Shown in pieces: positions 1-12,266 of a DNA stretch of 64,000 nucleotides; the first letter of the stretch is position 1; every line of letters starts with the position of its first letter. This DNA is from Hansfordia pulvinata (Eukaryota > Ascomycota > Sordariomycetes > Xylariales). Where the stretch lies: the NCBI GenBank assembly GCA_006538405.1, contig BJKQ01000006.1, positions 767,001 to 831,000 of the forward strand. The letters are read 5' to 3'. A model generated the notes under the pieces. The model ran no database searches, was not told where the DNA came from, and was given only the letters and a program-made list of their open reading frames with translations. Position numbers and translations under genes: made by a program.

Positions 1-886
1 AGCAGGCCTGCTTCCGGTCAAGAGGTGGCCGTGGATTGGCTGGCGGGCGACGTGCGAGGGGGCTGCGAGCTGTGGCGTCGGACAGCGACCGAACCCGCCG
101 GCTCTGTCTGTTCGATGCGGTGCGGGCGGGAGGGCGGGCGTTTGTGTTGCGGTCTGCATACCGGCCGGAGGGATACGATCTGTATGTGGGAGGTTACGAA
201 GTCGAGCCCGGCGGCTGTACTCTTGAGACGGGTGTCGGAGCCTTTCTGCTTCCTCCCCCTCCTCCTCCTCCTCCTCCTCGCTCCTGCTTCTTCTCTTCTC
301 TCTGTGTGTGGGCGCGGGTTCTCACCGTCTACCTGCCGAGTTGCGGCTTTGTTTACTTCGTGTTGTCTGCCCGATGCTGTTTATTATTTAGTGCAGTTGT
401 CGTTGTGGTGGGTGGTGGATGGCGGTGGGGGCGGCGGCTGATCTGTTAGCTTCGACCTGGGCCCGTGTTTGCCAGTCCCATCTCGCAGCAGCAGCATGCG
501 CCGTCGTCTTTGCCTGCCTGCAGATACGCTACTGTATTCCCTGCCTGCCTGCCTGCCTGCTCGTCTGCCGACCGGCTGGACTGGCCTGGCCTGGCCTGCC
601 TAGCTACCGTGCCGCGTGATTGTTTGTTGTTTTTCTTCAGCGCAAAGAACACGCAGCGGACCAACCAGTAAGCAGCATCTCCCGAGGGGGGAGGGTCACT
701 AGAGGATGGGGGGCAACGGTGGACGGGTGCCCGCCTGTTCGACGGGCTCACGCACGCAGGTTCGGTCGGGGCATGCAGCGCCGGACACTTAACTCTTAGG
801 TGCAGACGCAAGAGCCGGGGAGAGAGTGCGCGCCCGCAGGACACGAGGAGAGACGACGAGGGCAGGATCTTGGCGCCCATCGCTCG

Positions 887-902
887 CTCGCTCGCTCGCT
901 CG
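887..902. repeat. (GCTC)n tetranucleotide repeat, recurring in the window
   Basis: GCTC/GCTCG units are repeated in tandem. A second tract of the same type lies at about 1300-1316, and the reverse-complement form (GAGC)n lies at about 14870-14892. These are simple sequence repeats with no visible function. Confidence 0.7.
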
Positions 903-3208
903 CTGGCGCGCGGCAGTGCAGTGCAGTAGGTACGAGTGGCCTCTCTCCCCGGGGTATTCATCTGCGGGCTGACGGGCGGATGGACGGACGGCCGGCGCGG
1001 GCGGGCGGTCTGGCGGCGGTGCTTCCCCGTCCACTCGGGCGTTCGTGTTGTTGATGTTGGTGTTGCCGGATTCGCACTCTCACTCTGGTGGGGGGTGGGT
1101 GTTCGTCCCTTAGGTACTCGTATCGTATGCTTATGGCCTTGATTCGCTGCTGCCACGTCCCACCCGTCTGGCATCTCTGTGGGGGGTGGTGGGCGGGTGT
1201 GCGCGTTAAGTCAAGCGGGCGAAGAAGATGCGGGAGCCAGCCACCCGGCCTGCCCCCGCCCAGCTCCAGCTCCAGCGTGTTCATTCGTGCCTCTTCATCG
1301 CTCGCTCGCTCGCTCGCCTGGGGGATGGGGAGGAACAGGAGGGGAGGAAAAAGAACAGGCAGACGCCCTGTCCAGCCGATGGCAGCGATGCCCTGACCGC
1401 GTGGTAGTCTCGCGCGAGTACTGGTAGCGCGCGGCAAGCGGTGCACGCAGGGGAGGGAGCGCGTAGAGCCGCGAGGACTCGTATACGGGTACGCAAGGTA
1501 AGAACAGAATTAATGAGAGAGTGTGAGAAAGATCGGGGTGTGGGGTCACTAGATTGACAGGCAGAGAAGCGACGGGGTTGATGCTGCTGCTGCGGTCGAT
1601 CGAAGACCCGGACGAGGCAAGCCAGCAAGCAGGGCGAAGCCGGATGAGGGCAGTGCAGTGTCGTCAGGCAGTCAGCAGGTGGTGGAGGTCTCAATGGATG
1701 TCTGCGGCGGCGGCGGCGGCGGCGGCAGAATCGGTATGGATCGGTGCTGGTCCCGGCGGTGGTGGTAATGTGTGGTAATGCGTCGTGGGTGGTGGTGGTG
1801 GTGGTGGTTGAGGTGCAGGAAGGTGGTGGAGCGATGTCTCCAAGTCGTGCAAGCTGGGATACCCGTGATGGCGGCCCAGCCACAAAGACCTTACCTAAGG
1901 CCCTGGAAGTACTGGGAGGACGGATGTTCCCTGGATCGATCCGGTATACTCGATACCCGCGCGAGGAGTCAGGGGTACGCAGACTTGCGGCGGGGCTGGG
2001 GCGGTCAGACGCGTACAGTCTACCTGCGGCGGACCGGCTCCACCTCGCGGTCATTGTCGACTTTCCAGATCGGGGGGGGTCTTGCTTGTGGAGTGTAAAC
2101 GGTTTGCTCAAGATAGGGCAGATACATGCAGAACCGTAAAGCGACTTGAGATCCAGCTCAGCTCGAAGTACCGCCACCACCAACCCTCCACCAGACGGGC
2201 CGAGTGCACACCACCCACTCCCGCCCCCCCCCCCCCGCGGGCTTCCCTCCCTGGTGAGGAGAGCGGACAACCTGCCTGCTTGCGTCCCTGGGGCGTGGCG
2301 GGCCTGTCGCTGGGGGTTGATCATGCGGTAGGCAGTGTGGCAGGGCAGGCAGGTTGGCGAGGCAGGTGGTGCGCCTGATGGCCCCCTTCTTCGAGCCGGC
2401 TGTGCCCTACAGACGCAAGGGAGTCAGGGTCGGGTGGCGCTAGGTCGGGGTTTGGGGCGAGAGGGCAGACCACATGGCCCACGTGCGCGGAAGTAGAAGA
2501 TGGCGATGGATGGGGTTTCCCCCCCCCCTTGAGATGGATGAAAGCACCAGTAGGTATGTAGGTATGTGTACCCAGGTATGTATGGGTCGACGGCGAGCCT
2601 GGTGACCGCCGTGTCTTGAAGCTGTGTGCTCGTAGGGGAAGTGGAAGTGGGAAGTGTCTCTCGGCGCGGGTAGTGGTGGTTTAGGGCCTAGGTAACTTGG
2701 GACACCCATGGATCCATGAGTATCCATCGTGAGGTGCCGTACATCTATCTACATGTATTCACCTTATCTGTAGGTGAGTACCTAAAGGAGCACTGGATGC
2801 TGGGCTGGGTTAGGTTAGGTAGGTGTGGGTTGGAGGCGGCCCGTCGCCCGTCACCCGTCACCCGTCGCCCTTTGCCCCTCGCGTACGCACACACACCTCT
2901 GCGGTCCCCATGGCTGCACGGGTGAAAGGGTGTGGTGTGGTGGGTGGGTGTGACGTACTTGGGTAGGTAGGCACGGTAGGTTCAATGTTAGGTACCTTGA
3001 GGCTTGTAGAATGGCTTATACCCGTATAGGCAGTGTTCAGATCTGAGACTAGTACGAGTCGATACAGCGCCTACCTAGGTAGATAAGTACGGTGCGTGCA
3101 ACAGGTAGGTAGGTAGCCAGCCTCGGGTCGTCTGAGTCGTGAGGCCTCGGTCTTTACCTCGCCTTGTGCACGCTAGGGCAGCTCGTGCCGCGAACCCGCG
3201 ATCTCGGG

Positions 3209-3234
3209 CGAGAGAGAGAGAGGAGAGAGAGAAA

Positions 3235-3265
<31 letters not shown>
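3209..3265. repeat. (GA)n followed by (TG)15 microsatellite
   Basis: An interrupted GA tract runs from about 3209 to 3232 and is followed by fifteen TG units at 3236-3265. It is a compound dinucleotide repeat in non-coding DNA. Confidence 0.9.
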
Positions 3266-3266
<1 letters not shown>

Positions 3267-3635
3267 TAAAGGCTTGAATTGAGAGAGTAGATGGGAAGCA
3301 GTCGAAAAGACACTGCACTTTTACGCTTGGATGGCCTCTCCAAGGTCCTCGAAGGGCGAGTCACCATTACTCGTACGAGTCAACTCCAAATCTGCAAGAG
3401 ACTTGGATTCGCCAAACGAGCATGTGACCAGGCAGTATCAACGTCTCAACCTCCTGATCTTCAAGGAGCTTCAGGCAATCTTCCTGTCCACGGGGGCGAT
3501 CCGTCCCACCCCCGCCCTCTCTTTTAGGTAGTGTCTTGCGAGGTCTGCCCACGGACCGACCGTGAAGTTGGCGGCGACGTCACTCGCGTGTCGGTGGGGG
3601 GTTAACCTGAGCCCGAGGTAGCTTAGCAGGAGCGG

Positions 3636-3637
<2 letters not shown>

Positions 3638-3682
<45 letters not shown>

Positions 3683-3707
3683 AAAAAAAAAAAAAAAAAA
3701 AAAAAAA
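3638..3707. repeat. (TC)21 plus A28 compound repeat
   Basis: Twenty-one TC units (3638-3679) abut an uninterrupted run of about 28 A (3680-3707). The A run could be a genomically encoded oligo-A or the scar of a retroposed poly(A) tail. No element body or target-site duplication was recognised, so it is called a simple repeat. Confidence 0.9.
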
Positions 3708-5201
3708 GAAGGAACCCTCGCTTGAACAGAGTCTAGAAGAGTGGTCGATCAGCCTGGAGCAAAGCACAGAAGCAGTAAGCTCGAGCTGGAGCCGAAGAGG
3801 GCAGATTCGAAACAAGCCCCCCTCCGCCCCTGCTCGACAGTCTGCCGGTTCGTCCCTGCGCTCGCTCGCAGTAGTCGACACGATCTCACGATCCATCCCC
3901 CCTAAAGTAGCCTCGCAGAGCACATGCAAACTTGCTGCGGGCAGGGAGCCGGGATGTAAAGCGTAATCGTTAGGCCTTTTCCTTCTTACCCCCCCCGGAG
4001 TGTCCGGCCGCTATGATCCTCGCAACATCAGCCTTGGCCTCGTTGAAGCAGGCTGGGGCCAATGCAGGAGAGGAAGAGGGAAGGGAGGAAGAAGAAGAAA
4101 GAAAGAAAGAAACTACTGCACATCGCCCCTCCCCTCATCTCGCAAACAAGACCTCGTTCTCTCTCTGCGTCCGCGTACCTGCCGCAGCCCTCTGCGAGGC
4201 CGTGCTCCCGCGTTGCTAGTGGCGTGTACCTTGATCAGGCTCAAGGCGGACACGTCGGCGTTCATGTCGGACTGGCCGGTTGCAGGGGGGACATGAGGGG
4301 GGCGAAGGGGTTCTCCTGTAGATGGGGATAGTCTGGCGGCTGACCATGTGAGAGTAGAGAAAGAGAGGGTGGAGAGAGAGAAAGCGGTCATGAGCGTGTG
4401 CCGCCGCTCGGTCTGCTTTCCCACCCGCCACATGTGTGATGGATAAGGTCTCAACAGGCAGGCTTTGGCCCCTTCCTTCCTCTGTCTCTCTCGCGCGGCC
4501 TCTATCGCCAAGTCAAGCCAAGCCATGCCAGCCCGCGGAGAGCTACAGGGGGACAGAAAGCTGCAGCCCGCGCCGAAGGGGAAGCGAAGGGGGGGGGGAG
4601 GGAGCGGCTTGCTCGGATCGTGCGCGCGCGAGCGTTGCTTCGGTTCGGTTCGGTTTACCGGCCACGCGCCGTCTACGACTACGGAGCACAGTAAGACGAG
4701 GAAGTGCGGGAGCTCGGGCTTCTTCTGAGCTAACTTTTGCGCCCGTGTGTGGGGACACAAAGTTCTTGGAGAGATGGAAAGAAGTCCGACCCTAGAATCC
4801 TTCCATTGCGCGTTCTACGCGTAGAGGGGGAGGTTGGGGTCAAAGGGTGCGCAGGAGAAGCCGGGGTATGCCTGTCAGAAAGAAGAAGAAGAAGAAGAAG
4901 AAGAAGAGGCCATGCATCAGCAGGTCTCCTCTCGGGGGCCCGTGCGATCTTGATACCTGCCGACGGGAGCACAGACAACAAGCCGGCGCACCCGAGCGGG
5001 TGGGCGACATCCGGAAGAAGAATAAGACAGATAGTGTGAGAAAGAAAAGGAAAAAAAGAGACAAGAGACACACACACAAAGAGAGAGAGAGCGAGGAGGG
5101 CCTGTGGGAGCCACCCCCCTCCCCACGCCTTTTCCACGGCAGACGAGCCGAGTATAAGGTAGCCACTGACAACTCATCTAGCAGCAGACAAGCAAGCAAG
5201 C

Positions 5202-5348
5202 ATCATCCATCATCCATCATCCATCATCCATCATCCATCGCCATCGCCATCGCCATCGCCATCGCCATCGCCATCGCCATCGCCATCGCCATCGCCATCG
5301 CCATCGCCATCGCCATCGCCATCGCCATCGCCATCGCCATCGCCATCG
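5202..5348. repeat. (CATCATC)n then (CCATCG)19 hexanucleotide array
   Basis: A short array of a 7-base CATCCAT-type unit leads into nineteen perfect CCATCG hexamers (5235-5348). Read as protein, one frame gives an Ala-Ile and another an Ala-Met alternation, so open frames across it are spurious. It is the longest perfect tandem array in the window. Confidence 0.95.
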
Positions 5349-6562
5349 CGCACATCATCCGCGGCCGTCGATCATCACACCCACAAACCCACAGGCTGCA
5401 TACCTGCATGGCTGCATACTACCTACGATAGGTGCTACCATACTACAAGTATATGCGCACGCACTGACGCCGGCGCGACGGACAGACGGACGGACGGACG
5501 GACGGACCTGGGTCCCTGTCAGCCCACGCGGCGCGGCTCTCCTCGTCTCCATCTTACTCATGCCTCCGCCCTCAGTCATTCAGTCAGTCAGGGTCAGCCG
5601 AGCTAGCGCCATCTGTGAACCGGGAATGCCCTCGCTCGACGTGCAGTAGTAGTTGAGTCCTCTCTCCACGGAGAAAGAGATACTAACACACACACACACA
5701 CCGACACCCATCCAGAAAAGAGGGCCACCTCTCGGCCTCGCCGAAGCACACTCGAACGCCTCCGCGCAAGGATCTCGACTAGAGCGATCCAGAAGCCCTC
5801 TTTCCTCCCCTCCCCTGCTTCCGCCTTGTGCTTCTTGTGCCTGATTTCCTGATCGTCTGCTTAACTAACTACATAAGGCACTAACATGACGATTCGCAAA
5901 CCCTCAACCCTGGCCTCTCCCTGCACACGACGCAGGCTTCCCCCCTTTCTTTTTTCTCAGAACCTGCTTTGTACTCGCAGTGTGCACCAGGGAGTGGGAT
6001 ACGAGTATCCCTCCCCCCTCTCGTCTGTCTAATGCAGGTCGGCGCGGACCCCATCTCGGCAGCCTTCGGGCCCCCACCCACCTCTCTTCTCCTCTCCTCT
6101 CCTCTCCTCTTCTTAGCTACCTCTTCTTGGCCCGTGTGGGAGATGACCTGCACCGTACGTGTATACTCGTACCTTGAGGGAGCGTTAGGAAGAGTCCCGA
6201 GCGCGAGAGGAATAAGAGTGGGAGTGGTGAGAAAGGTGCAAAGAAAAGAAAAAAGAAAAGAAAAGAAAAAGAAGAAGAAGAGGAAGAAAAGGACGCAGGA
6301 ACGAACGGACACTCTAGCGCCCACGTGTAGCCACAAACACCCCGTTTCTACCCCCTTCCTCTCTCCCCCTGAACTACCGGCAGTCTTCTCTGCCTCTCTC
6401 TCTCTCTTCTCACGCTCGCTACTAACCTGCACCCCCTCTCGGTCCGCGCAGGCCGCCGCGCCACGTTGCCAATGGTAGATCTACGTCGTGTCACGTCATG
6501 CCATGGCGCGGCGCGGCACGGCATGCCAAATGTAAAGTAAGGTAGGTAATAAGCTAAGTAGG

Positions 6563-6563
6563 C

Positions 6564-6594
<31 letters not shown>

Positions 6595-6604
6595 GGGGGG
6601 GGGG
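6563..6604. repeat. (GT)n followed by a G27 homopolymer
   Basis: A short GT repeat runs straight into 27 consecutive G (6578-6604), followed by a CTG/TTG trinucleotide stretch. The true G-run length is uncertain because such runs are often miscounted in sequencing. Confidence 0.9.
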
Positions 6605-9600
6605 CTGCTGTTGTTGTTGTTGCTGTTGCTGTTGGATCTCGGGCTCTTTTTTTTTTTGCGAGTGTCATTAGGCTCGCGAGAAAGACCGTCTTTTACCCGC
6701 CGTGAAATGAGGGGTTCCGGGAACATAGGAAGGGACTTATTTCAGGTCTTGGTGTGTTGATTAGATCTACGAATCAAAGAAAAGAAAGAAAAAATAATCT
6801 CAAAAAGAAAGATGAAGATCGCGATGAGGGCCCTTTCCCTCCCAAGAGACATGCCACGACAGCGCGCCGCCGAGCCTGCCTAACTGACCGACTGAGTAGA
6901 GCCGACCCGGGGTCAGTCAGTGAGCGTGATTGGCCCGAGATGATGGGGGCAAGTTGAGAACAAACCAATTTCAGCATCATCGTTCGTTGGTCGTAGTGCT
7001 CGCAAGGCGGGATGGATTGTTCTGTTCGCTGCGGGCTGACGACGGGGCGGGGGCGGGGGCGGGGCGAACGCTCCTGAGCACCAGACAAACCCACGCAGCG
7101 GTAGCTGTCTGGTGCCTGATGTGTCTCAGGGGGAAGTCAGGACAGGCGGGCAGGCAGGCAGAGAGAGATAGAGGGCAGTCGCCCAGAGAGCATGCGCGGT
7201 GATGTGATGATAGCAGGGCAGAGCAGGGCAGGAGAACAGGGGATTGGACGCTGAAAGCTGAGCTGAGCTGAGATGAGATGAGATGAGCTGAGCTGGCGTC
7301 GGCCCTTGGATAGACAAGCAGAAAGATAGACATGCAGAAAAGCCAGACAGGAGCACAAAGACACCACAGGAGGGAAAGAGTCAGGAGTTCCAGAGATCAG
7401 AGCACCGAGGCGAAGCAGCTGGTGCCAGCCACCGCCCGGCGAGGCCCCCACCACCCGGGTTATTTTCCCAGGTATCAACAGAATCAGCGGAGCGTATGCC
7501 ACGAGTAGGTAGGTGCGGGGGGGATGTGTGAGACACGCATACCTGGATATCTAGGTACGGTACAGACAGACAGACACCCAGCTGGACCCCAGAAGCCGGG
7601 ATCTAAGTGAAGAGAGACACACACACACTACAAGACAGAAAGGAAAGGTTGGGCATGTGCGAGACGTGCAGGTCGTGCGTACGAGTGCTCGCAGTCACTG
7701 CCCATCCAGCCAGCCGGCAGCCAGCCACTCGCACAGCCAGAGTGATGATAGGGGCTATGACGGGACGTGTACGAGTGAGTATATGAGTAGACACTCGACC
7801 GTCTTAGCCGTGGTCTTGTCACTATGGCGGCGCAACGCAACCACGAGCAGCTTGGTCATCGTCTGCGAGCTGGCTTACTTGATGTACTTACTCGCACACA
7901 CTCACCGGGCCACCAGACAAGTACTCGTACGGCAAGACGATATGTATGTATATACAGGTCGTCGCCGATCAGCGAGGCGAACCACGAGGCAGGCGGCCGG
8001 CCACATGGTTCCCGTCGCCGTCCCGCTAGCGAAGGTGTGTGGGCAGTCCTTTCAGCTGGGAGGGGCGGACGAGACGAGGCGGGTACTACGTGATGCGAAC
8101 TGTTGGAGAGGCAGGCCGGGACCTGACATGAGTGAGCAAACTCATCGATCCCGCACGCTCGGGGGGCAGAGGGGGGGGGGGGGCAGAGGGGGGGGGGGGG
8201 GGGTGTGGTCGGGTAAGACAAAGTAAGGGAGTATAGAGTCTTTGTGGCGGCGGCGGCGACGTCGGAGGGAGTGGGATGACATGACCCGGTAGATGGGACG
8301 ACCCACGACACGACGGGTGGCATCAACGAGCTCGAGACAAAAAGACGCAGCTTGTGTTATGTGCGACTAAGGATCACCAGAAGAGAAAAAAACCCCGACC
8401 GCCGCCTGCATGCATACATGCATGTCTTCTCTGCCCCTGTGTGTCTGGTCTCTCTATCCCAATCTCATCTAATCTCATCCCATCTCATTCACTCACTCAC
8501 TCACAGAAAGCCTGTCTCTCTCTCTCTCTCCCGATCCCCCCGTGTGTCTGGCAAAGCCCTTTCACTGTCTCTCACGATCACCTACCTGTCAGCCGTCCGT
8601 CCGTCCGCCGCGCGTCGCGATGCGATAGGCAAGAGCCCGCGGCAGGAGTGGGAGGGGTGTGTATCAATGCCGGAGACGTGCAAGGGCTGCTCTCTTTGAT
8701 AAGTCGTACCTAACTTACACGCGAGGTGTGTAAATGGAACCCGGGGTAGGCCAACAGGAGGCGGGTGGAGGTTACGACGACTACGCTACGGAAGAACGAA
8801 AGTAGAAAAAAAAATAAAAGGAAAAGGGAAACCCCTCAACGAACTGCCGCCGCCGCCGCCGCAGCCATCATCTCGGCACTTTCTCCTGCGCAGCTGCAGA
8901 AAACCCACTTTCTCACACAGACTCACCCAGGCTGCACGGGAGACGAGCGGACGAGACATTACCATCAACACACCATCCTACCTACCTACCTACAGGCTCT
9001 CACGCCCGCCCGCCGCCTGTCTCTTCCGTCTGCCTGTCTATCCGTCCGTGCGCCCCGTCCGAGATTCGGGCCCACAGCCCACCGAGCACCCGGGCCGTGG
9101 GCTCGCTGCTGTCATTAGGCCAAGTCGAGAATCGACACACACTGAGACACCCATCAGACACAGACACAGACAGGCACACAGACACAGACAGACACACATA
9201 CACACACACACACACCAGACAGACAGCCAACCCAACGCCCGTTCATACCGTGCCGTGCCTGTCCTGCCCGTACCCACACCACCACCCAGTCACTTGGGTC
9301 AAGTCAACTCGCCATCCATAGATAGGTACTACTAGCCAGCCATGTGGTGTATAGGAGAATAGAGATTTGTTTGTCAATTTTTTGGCTCTTGGGTTGGGAC
9401 GCGCTAGCTTAGATAGGTACAGTCCGCGATCGTAAGGTATTCAGCTACTGGTAAGCTGGTGCTATGCTGTTGTCATCCGTCGTTTCCGCGTCTCGTGTCC
9501 GTCACATCTCATGATTCTCGTGCCCGCCTCCCAAGCTCATTAACTCTGTAGGCTCGGTCGACGGCAACAAAAGGGAAGAAAAAGAAAAAGAGTAAAGCGT

Positions 9601-10430
9601 GACAAAAGGAAATAGCAGAGCCGACAAGGAAAATGGAAACCCCGCACTCCTCCCCTCAACCTGATAAAAGCCCGTCATGTCGTGAGACATTCCTCATGTT
9701 CCCAAGTGTAATCCCCCTCCCCGCACTTGGTCCTGTGGTATTCCTGCTTCTGCCACACTCTCTGGCCGAGGAAAGGCAACCCGACCGTTCCAGCATGGCT
9801 GCGCGGGCCCCGGCCGGCAGCTTGCTGCCCCCGTAGACCCCCACCCCCATGATCCTTGCCCCAAGCCCGAGTCGTTGTACAGGAAGAATCCCGGCAGGCC
9901 GTGCCGCCGCTTCCACTCCGTATGATGCCCTAGACCGCCCACCCGCCTGTTTTCGCCGCACGCTTTCAAACAATAAAAAGGGCGGCCCGCTTTGCGACGC
10001 AGGCCGGAGAGAAGCTTAGATGCGACACTTCCAAATAAAGAGTCAAATCAGATGGTAAATGGGAGTCATCAAGGAAATCCAAGAAATAGAAAAAGAAAAA
10101 CCCGGAGGAAATCGACCAAATCAGATGCTGGCTTCGCTTGCTAAAATTCTCGACACTGAAAGGACTGAGAGCAAGAGGTTCGACAAAGGGGACTGCTTGG
10201 ATGGATGGTGTTTCGGTGGCGCGTTTGCATGCGTGAGCAACTAGGTACCAATCTGGTTTGCGCGATGGCGGTCTCATATGGATCGAAAGGAAACCAGGCC
10301 GAAACAGAAGAGAGTCCAAGAGGAGGAATGGAAGAGGGAGAAAAAAAGTAAAAATATTGCATTCAAAGTCCGTCAATCAATCAGAGTGGCGTTTGAGTCG
10401 TTATTGTCGTTCAGTCATGTCGTAAAGTCA

Positions 10431-12266
10431 TCAGGTATTCGATTCGTGGCCGTGGGGCTGTCCGTTTTCTGCGTTGCCGCATTCCGCTACCATTTTGGCA
10501 AAATTCCGCACCACATCGCCCGGGATCTGGTCCCACAAGAGGGATCTCGTGTAGACCTCGGCGGCCGTGGCCTTCTCGTTGTTGTTGCTGCGCATGGTGG
10601 CAAGTGCCTCGGCAAGATTCCGGCGGCCCTGGCTGGTGGACCGGGTCGGAGGGTTGCGGAGGAACTCCTGGTCGTTGACAGCATTGTACTGGGCGGCCGA
10701 GAGAGAGAAGAGCTGCTCATTGGTCTGCTCTTGCGTGGGCTGCGTCAGGGAGTCGTGCAGATCTCCGAGGGCAGACGGGGCGACGCCCTCCATGTTGTTA
10801 GCGGCGGCCGACGTCGAGGCCCAGCTGGCTCCCGAGGGCTGGGGGGCAGAAGGGACCATCTCGTCGGTGTGGAGGCCGACGACGCCGGCGTCCTTGAAGA
10901 TGCTGTCGAGCAGCGTGGCCGAGGCCTCGCGCACGTCGTCCGACACCCTGGGGAGGGAGGGAGTAGACCGGTTGGAGAGGACAAAGGCGCCGACCAGGAA
11001 GAGCATGAAGATGAGACCGCCCTGGGCAGGCTTGTCGGCATCGACGGGAATGACGGCCTCGGACTTCTTGGCCGGCACGATCTGCAGCTCCTGCTTGACC
11101 TCCTGCTCGATGGGGAACTCGCCCATGAAGCCCATGTTGTCCCAGGAGCCGTCCATGTTGAGGCCCTCCATCTCGTTGAAGTTGCCGGAGAAGCCGTTGT
11201 TGCCAGACATGGAGGTGCTCTCGAGCCTCTGGACGTGCTCGGTCAGGACGCCGACCTTTTTGCGCAGCTCGCCGGTCTCGATGGTGTGGTTCTGGACCAT
11301 CTCCTCCTTCTCCATGGCCATGCTCTCGATGTGGGTCTGGAGGTACTCCTTCTCACGCAGCAGCTGCTGCATCTTCATAGTCATGTCGGCCATCTCCTCC
11401 TCGAGGCCGCTGATGACGGTGGAGAAGTGCTTCTTCTCGTCCTCGAGCCTCTCGGTGTGCATCTTCTTCCTCTGTCTCGAGTCCAGGGCGGCTTGCCGGT
11501 TGCGGAGAAGACGCTTCTGCTGCTTGAGCTCCTTGATCTGGTTCTCGTCGGTGGACGTGGCGATCAGGTGGTCGATGGTGTGCAGGTTGCGCTCGGCGGG
11601 GATCTCCTGCCGGACGTTCTTCTTGCGGATGCCGTCGCCGCGGCGCTGCTCGTTGAAGGAGCGGAGCGCGGGACTGCTGGGCCGCATGGGGTTGCGCATG
11701 GACTGGTTCTTGACATCCTTGCCCATCCAGTCCTTTTGCGGCGAGGGCGGCATGGACGGGCCGTGGGGGCCGACGGTAGAGAAGAGGGTGACCTGGTTGC
11801 CCGGGTTGCTGAAGGGGGTCTGCATCTGCATGGGCCTCTGGTGGAAGATGGAATGGTTGCCCTCGAGGCCGGCGTCGAGGCCGTCGTAGTGCATGGCGGC
11901 ACTGGGCCCCATCCAAGGCTGACCCTGAGCAACAAAGGCGCCCTGGGTCTGATCAGGGCGCGTGAAGGGGTTGTTGCTGTGGTGAGGCTCGAGGAAGGGG
12001 TTGTTTGAGGGTACCGACTGCATGTCGACCGACTGCCAGTCCTCCGTCTTGGGGGAGAAGAGCGAGGTAGAGACGGCGAAGGAATCCCTGCGGCTGGCCG
12101 TCATGGGCGGGGACAGCTCGAGGCCCGAGTCGATGGCGCTGTGGTCCAGGAGGCCCTCGTCGAGGAGGCCCGAGTCGTCTTCGTCAAAGAACTTTTGCGC
12201 GTGCGTGGTGTCTACCGTCAGCGCGCTTTGCCGGTAGAAGGGCTGCATCTGAAATGTAGAGACCAT
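10431..12266 (-). CDS. bZIP transcription factor with a candidate C-terminal membrane segment
   Basis: Intronless frame of 611 codons starting at an ATG. The bZIP signature is clear: a basic region at about residues 246-270 with the invariant Asn (256) and Arg (264) spaced by seven (NRQAALDSR), followed by a long coiled coil to about residue 345. The N-terminal 230 residues are disordered and rich in Pro, Ser, Asn and Gln, as in an activation region. About 150 residues beyond the basic region, residues 416-431 form a hydrophobic stretch (GLIFMLFLVGAFVL) preceded by charged residues. About 180 mostly polar residues follow. This suggests a membrane-tethered regulator activated by release, in the manner of ATF6/CREB-H types; that is inference. 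Very large gene-free flanks on both sides fit a heavily regulated developmental or stress regulator. Family assignment is secure; the exact orthologue is not known to me. Confidence 0.93.
   Translation of the reverse strand: MVSTFQMQPFYRQSALTVDTTHAQKFFDEDDSGLLDEGLLDHSAIDSGLELSPPMTASRRDSFAVSTSLFSPKTEDWQSVDMQSVPSNNPFLEPHHSNNPFTRPDQTQGAFVAQGQPWMGPSAAMHYDGLDAGLEGNHSIFHQRPMQMQTPFSNPGNQVTLFSTVGPHGPSMPPSPQKDWMGKDVKNQSMRNPMRPSSPALRSFNEQRRGDGIRKKNVRQEIPAERNLHTIDHLIATSTDENQIKELKQQKRLLRNRQAALDSRQRKKMHTERLEDEKKHFSTVISGLEEEMADMTMKMQQLLREKEYLQTHIESMAMEKEEMVQNHTIETGELRKKVGVLTEHVQRLESTSMSGNNGFSGNFNEMEGLNMDGSWDNMGFMGEFPIEQEVKQELQIVPAKKSEAVIPVDADKPAQGGLIFMLFLVGAFVLSNRSTPSLPRVSDDVREASATLLDSIFKDAGVVGLHTDEMVPSAPQPSGASWASTSAAANNMEGVAPSALGDLHDSLTQPTQEQTNEQLFSLSAAQYNAVNDQEFLRNPPTRSTSQGRRNLAEALATMRSNNNEKATAAEVYTRSLLWDQIPGDVVRNFAKMVAECGNAENGQPHGHESNT

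Larger units (their letters stand above)
1..10430. other. Gene-poor, microsatellite-rich tract
   Basis: No convincing protein gene was found on either strand. The open frames here (for example 1281-2324 on the minus strand) translate to low-complexity Pro/Arg/Ser/Gly-rich strings without domain-like character, as expected from GC-rich DNA with few stop codons. The tract holds many simple repeats and homopolymers (listed separately), runs of GGTAGGTA/CCTACCTA, and scattered copies of TACGAGT/ACTCGTA. A stretch at about 3290-3530 has a more balanced base composition than its surroundings, but its 78-codon frame is not recognisable. The last few hundred bases should contain the 3' UTR of the bZIP gene, which ends at 10431 on the minus strand. 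Confidence 0.7.

Noticed and set aside
1281..2324. 347-codon minus-strand frame in the left gene-poor tract
   Set aside because: Low-complexity Pro/Ser/Arg/Thr translation derived from simple repeats; no start context, domain or hydrophobic pattern of a real protein.
5235..5348. Regular array considered as CRISPR-like
   Set aside because: It is a perfect 6-bp tandem repeat with no spacers, in a eukaryotic genome.
10278..12008. Long open frame (576 codons) on the plus strand opposite the bZIP gene
   Set aside because: It is the antisense of a well-supported bZIP frame; its composition follows codon bias of the opposite strand and it has no domain.
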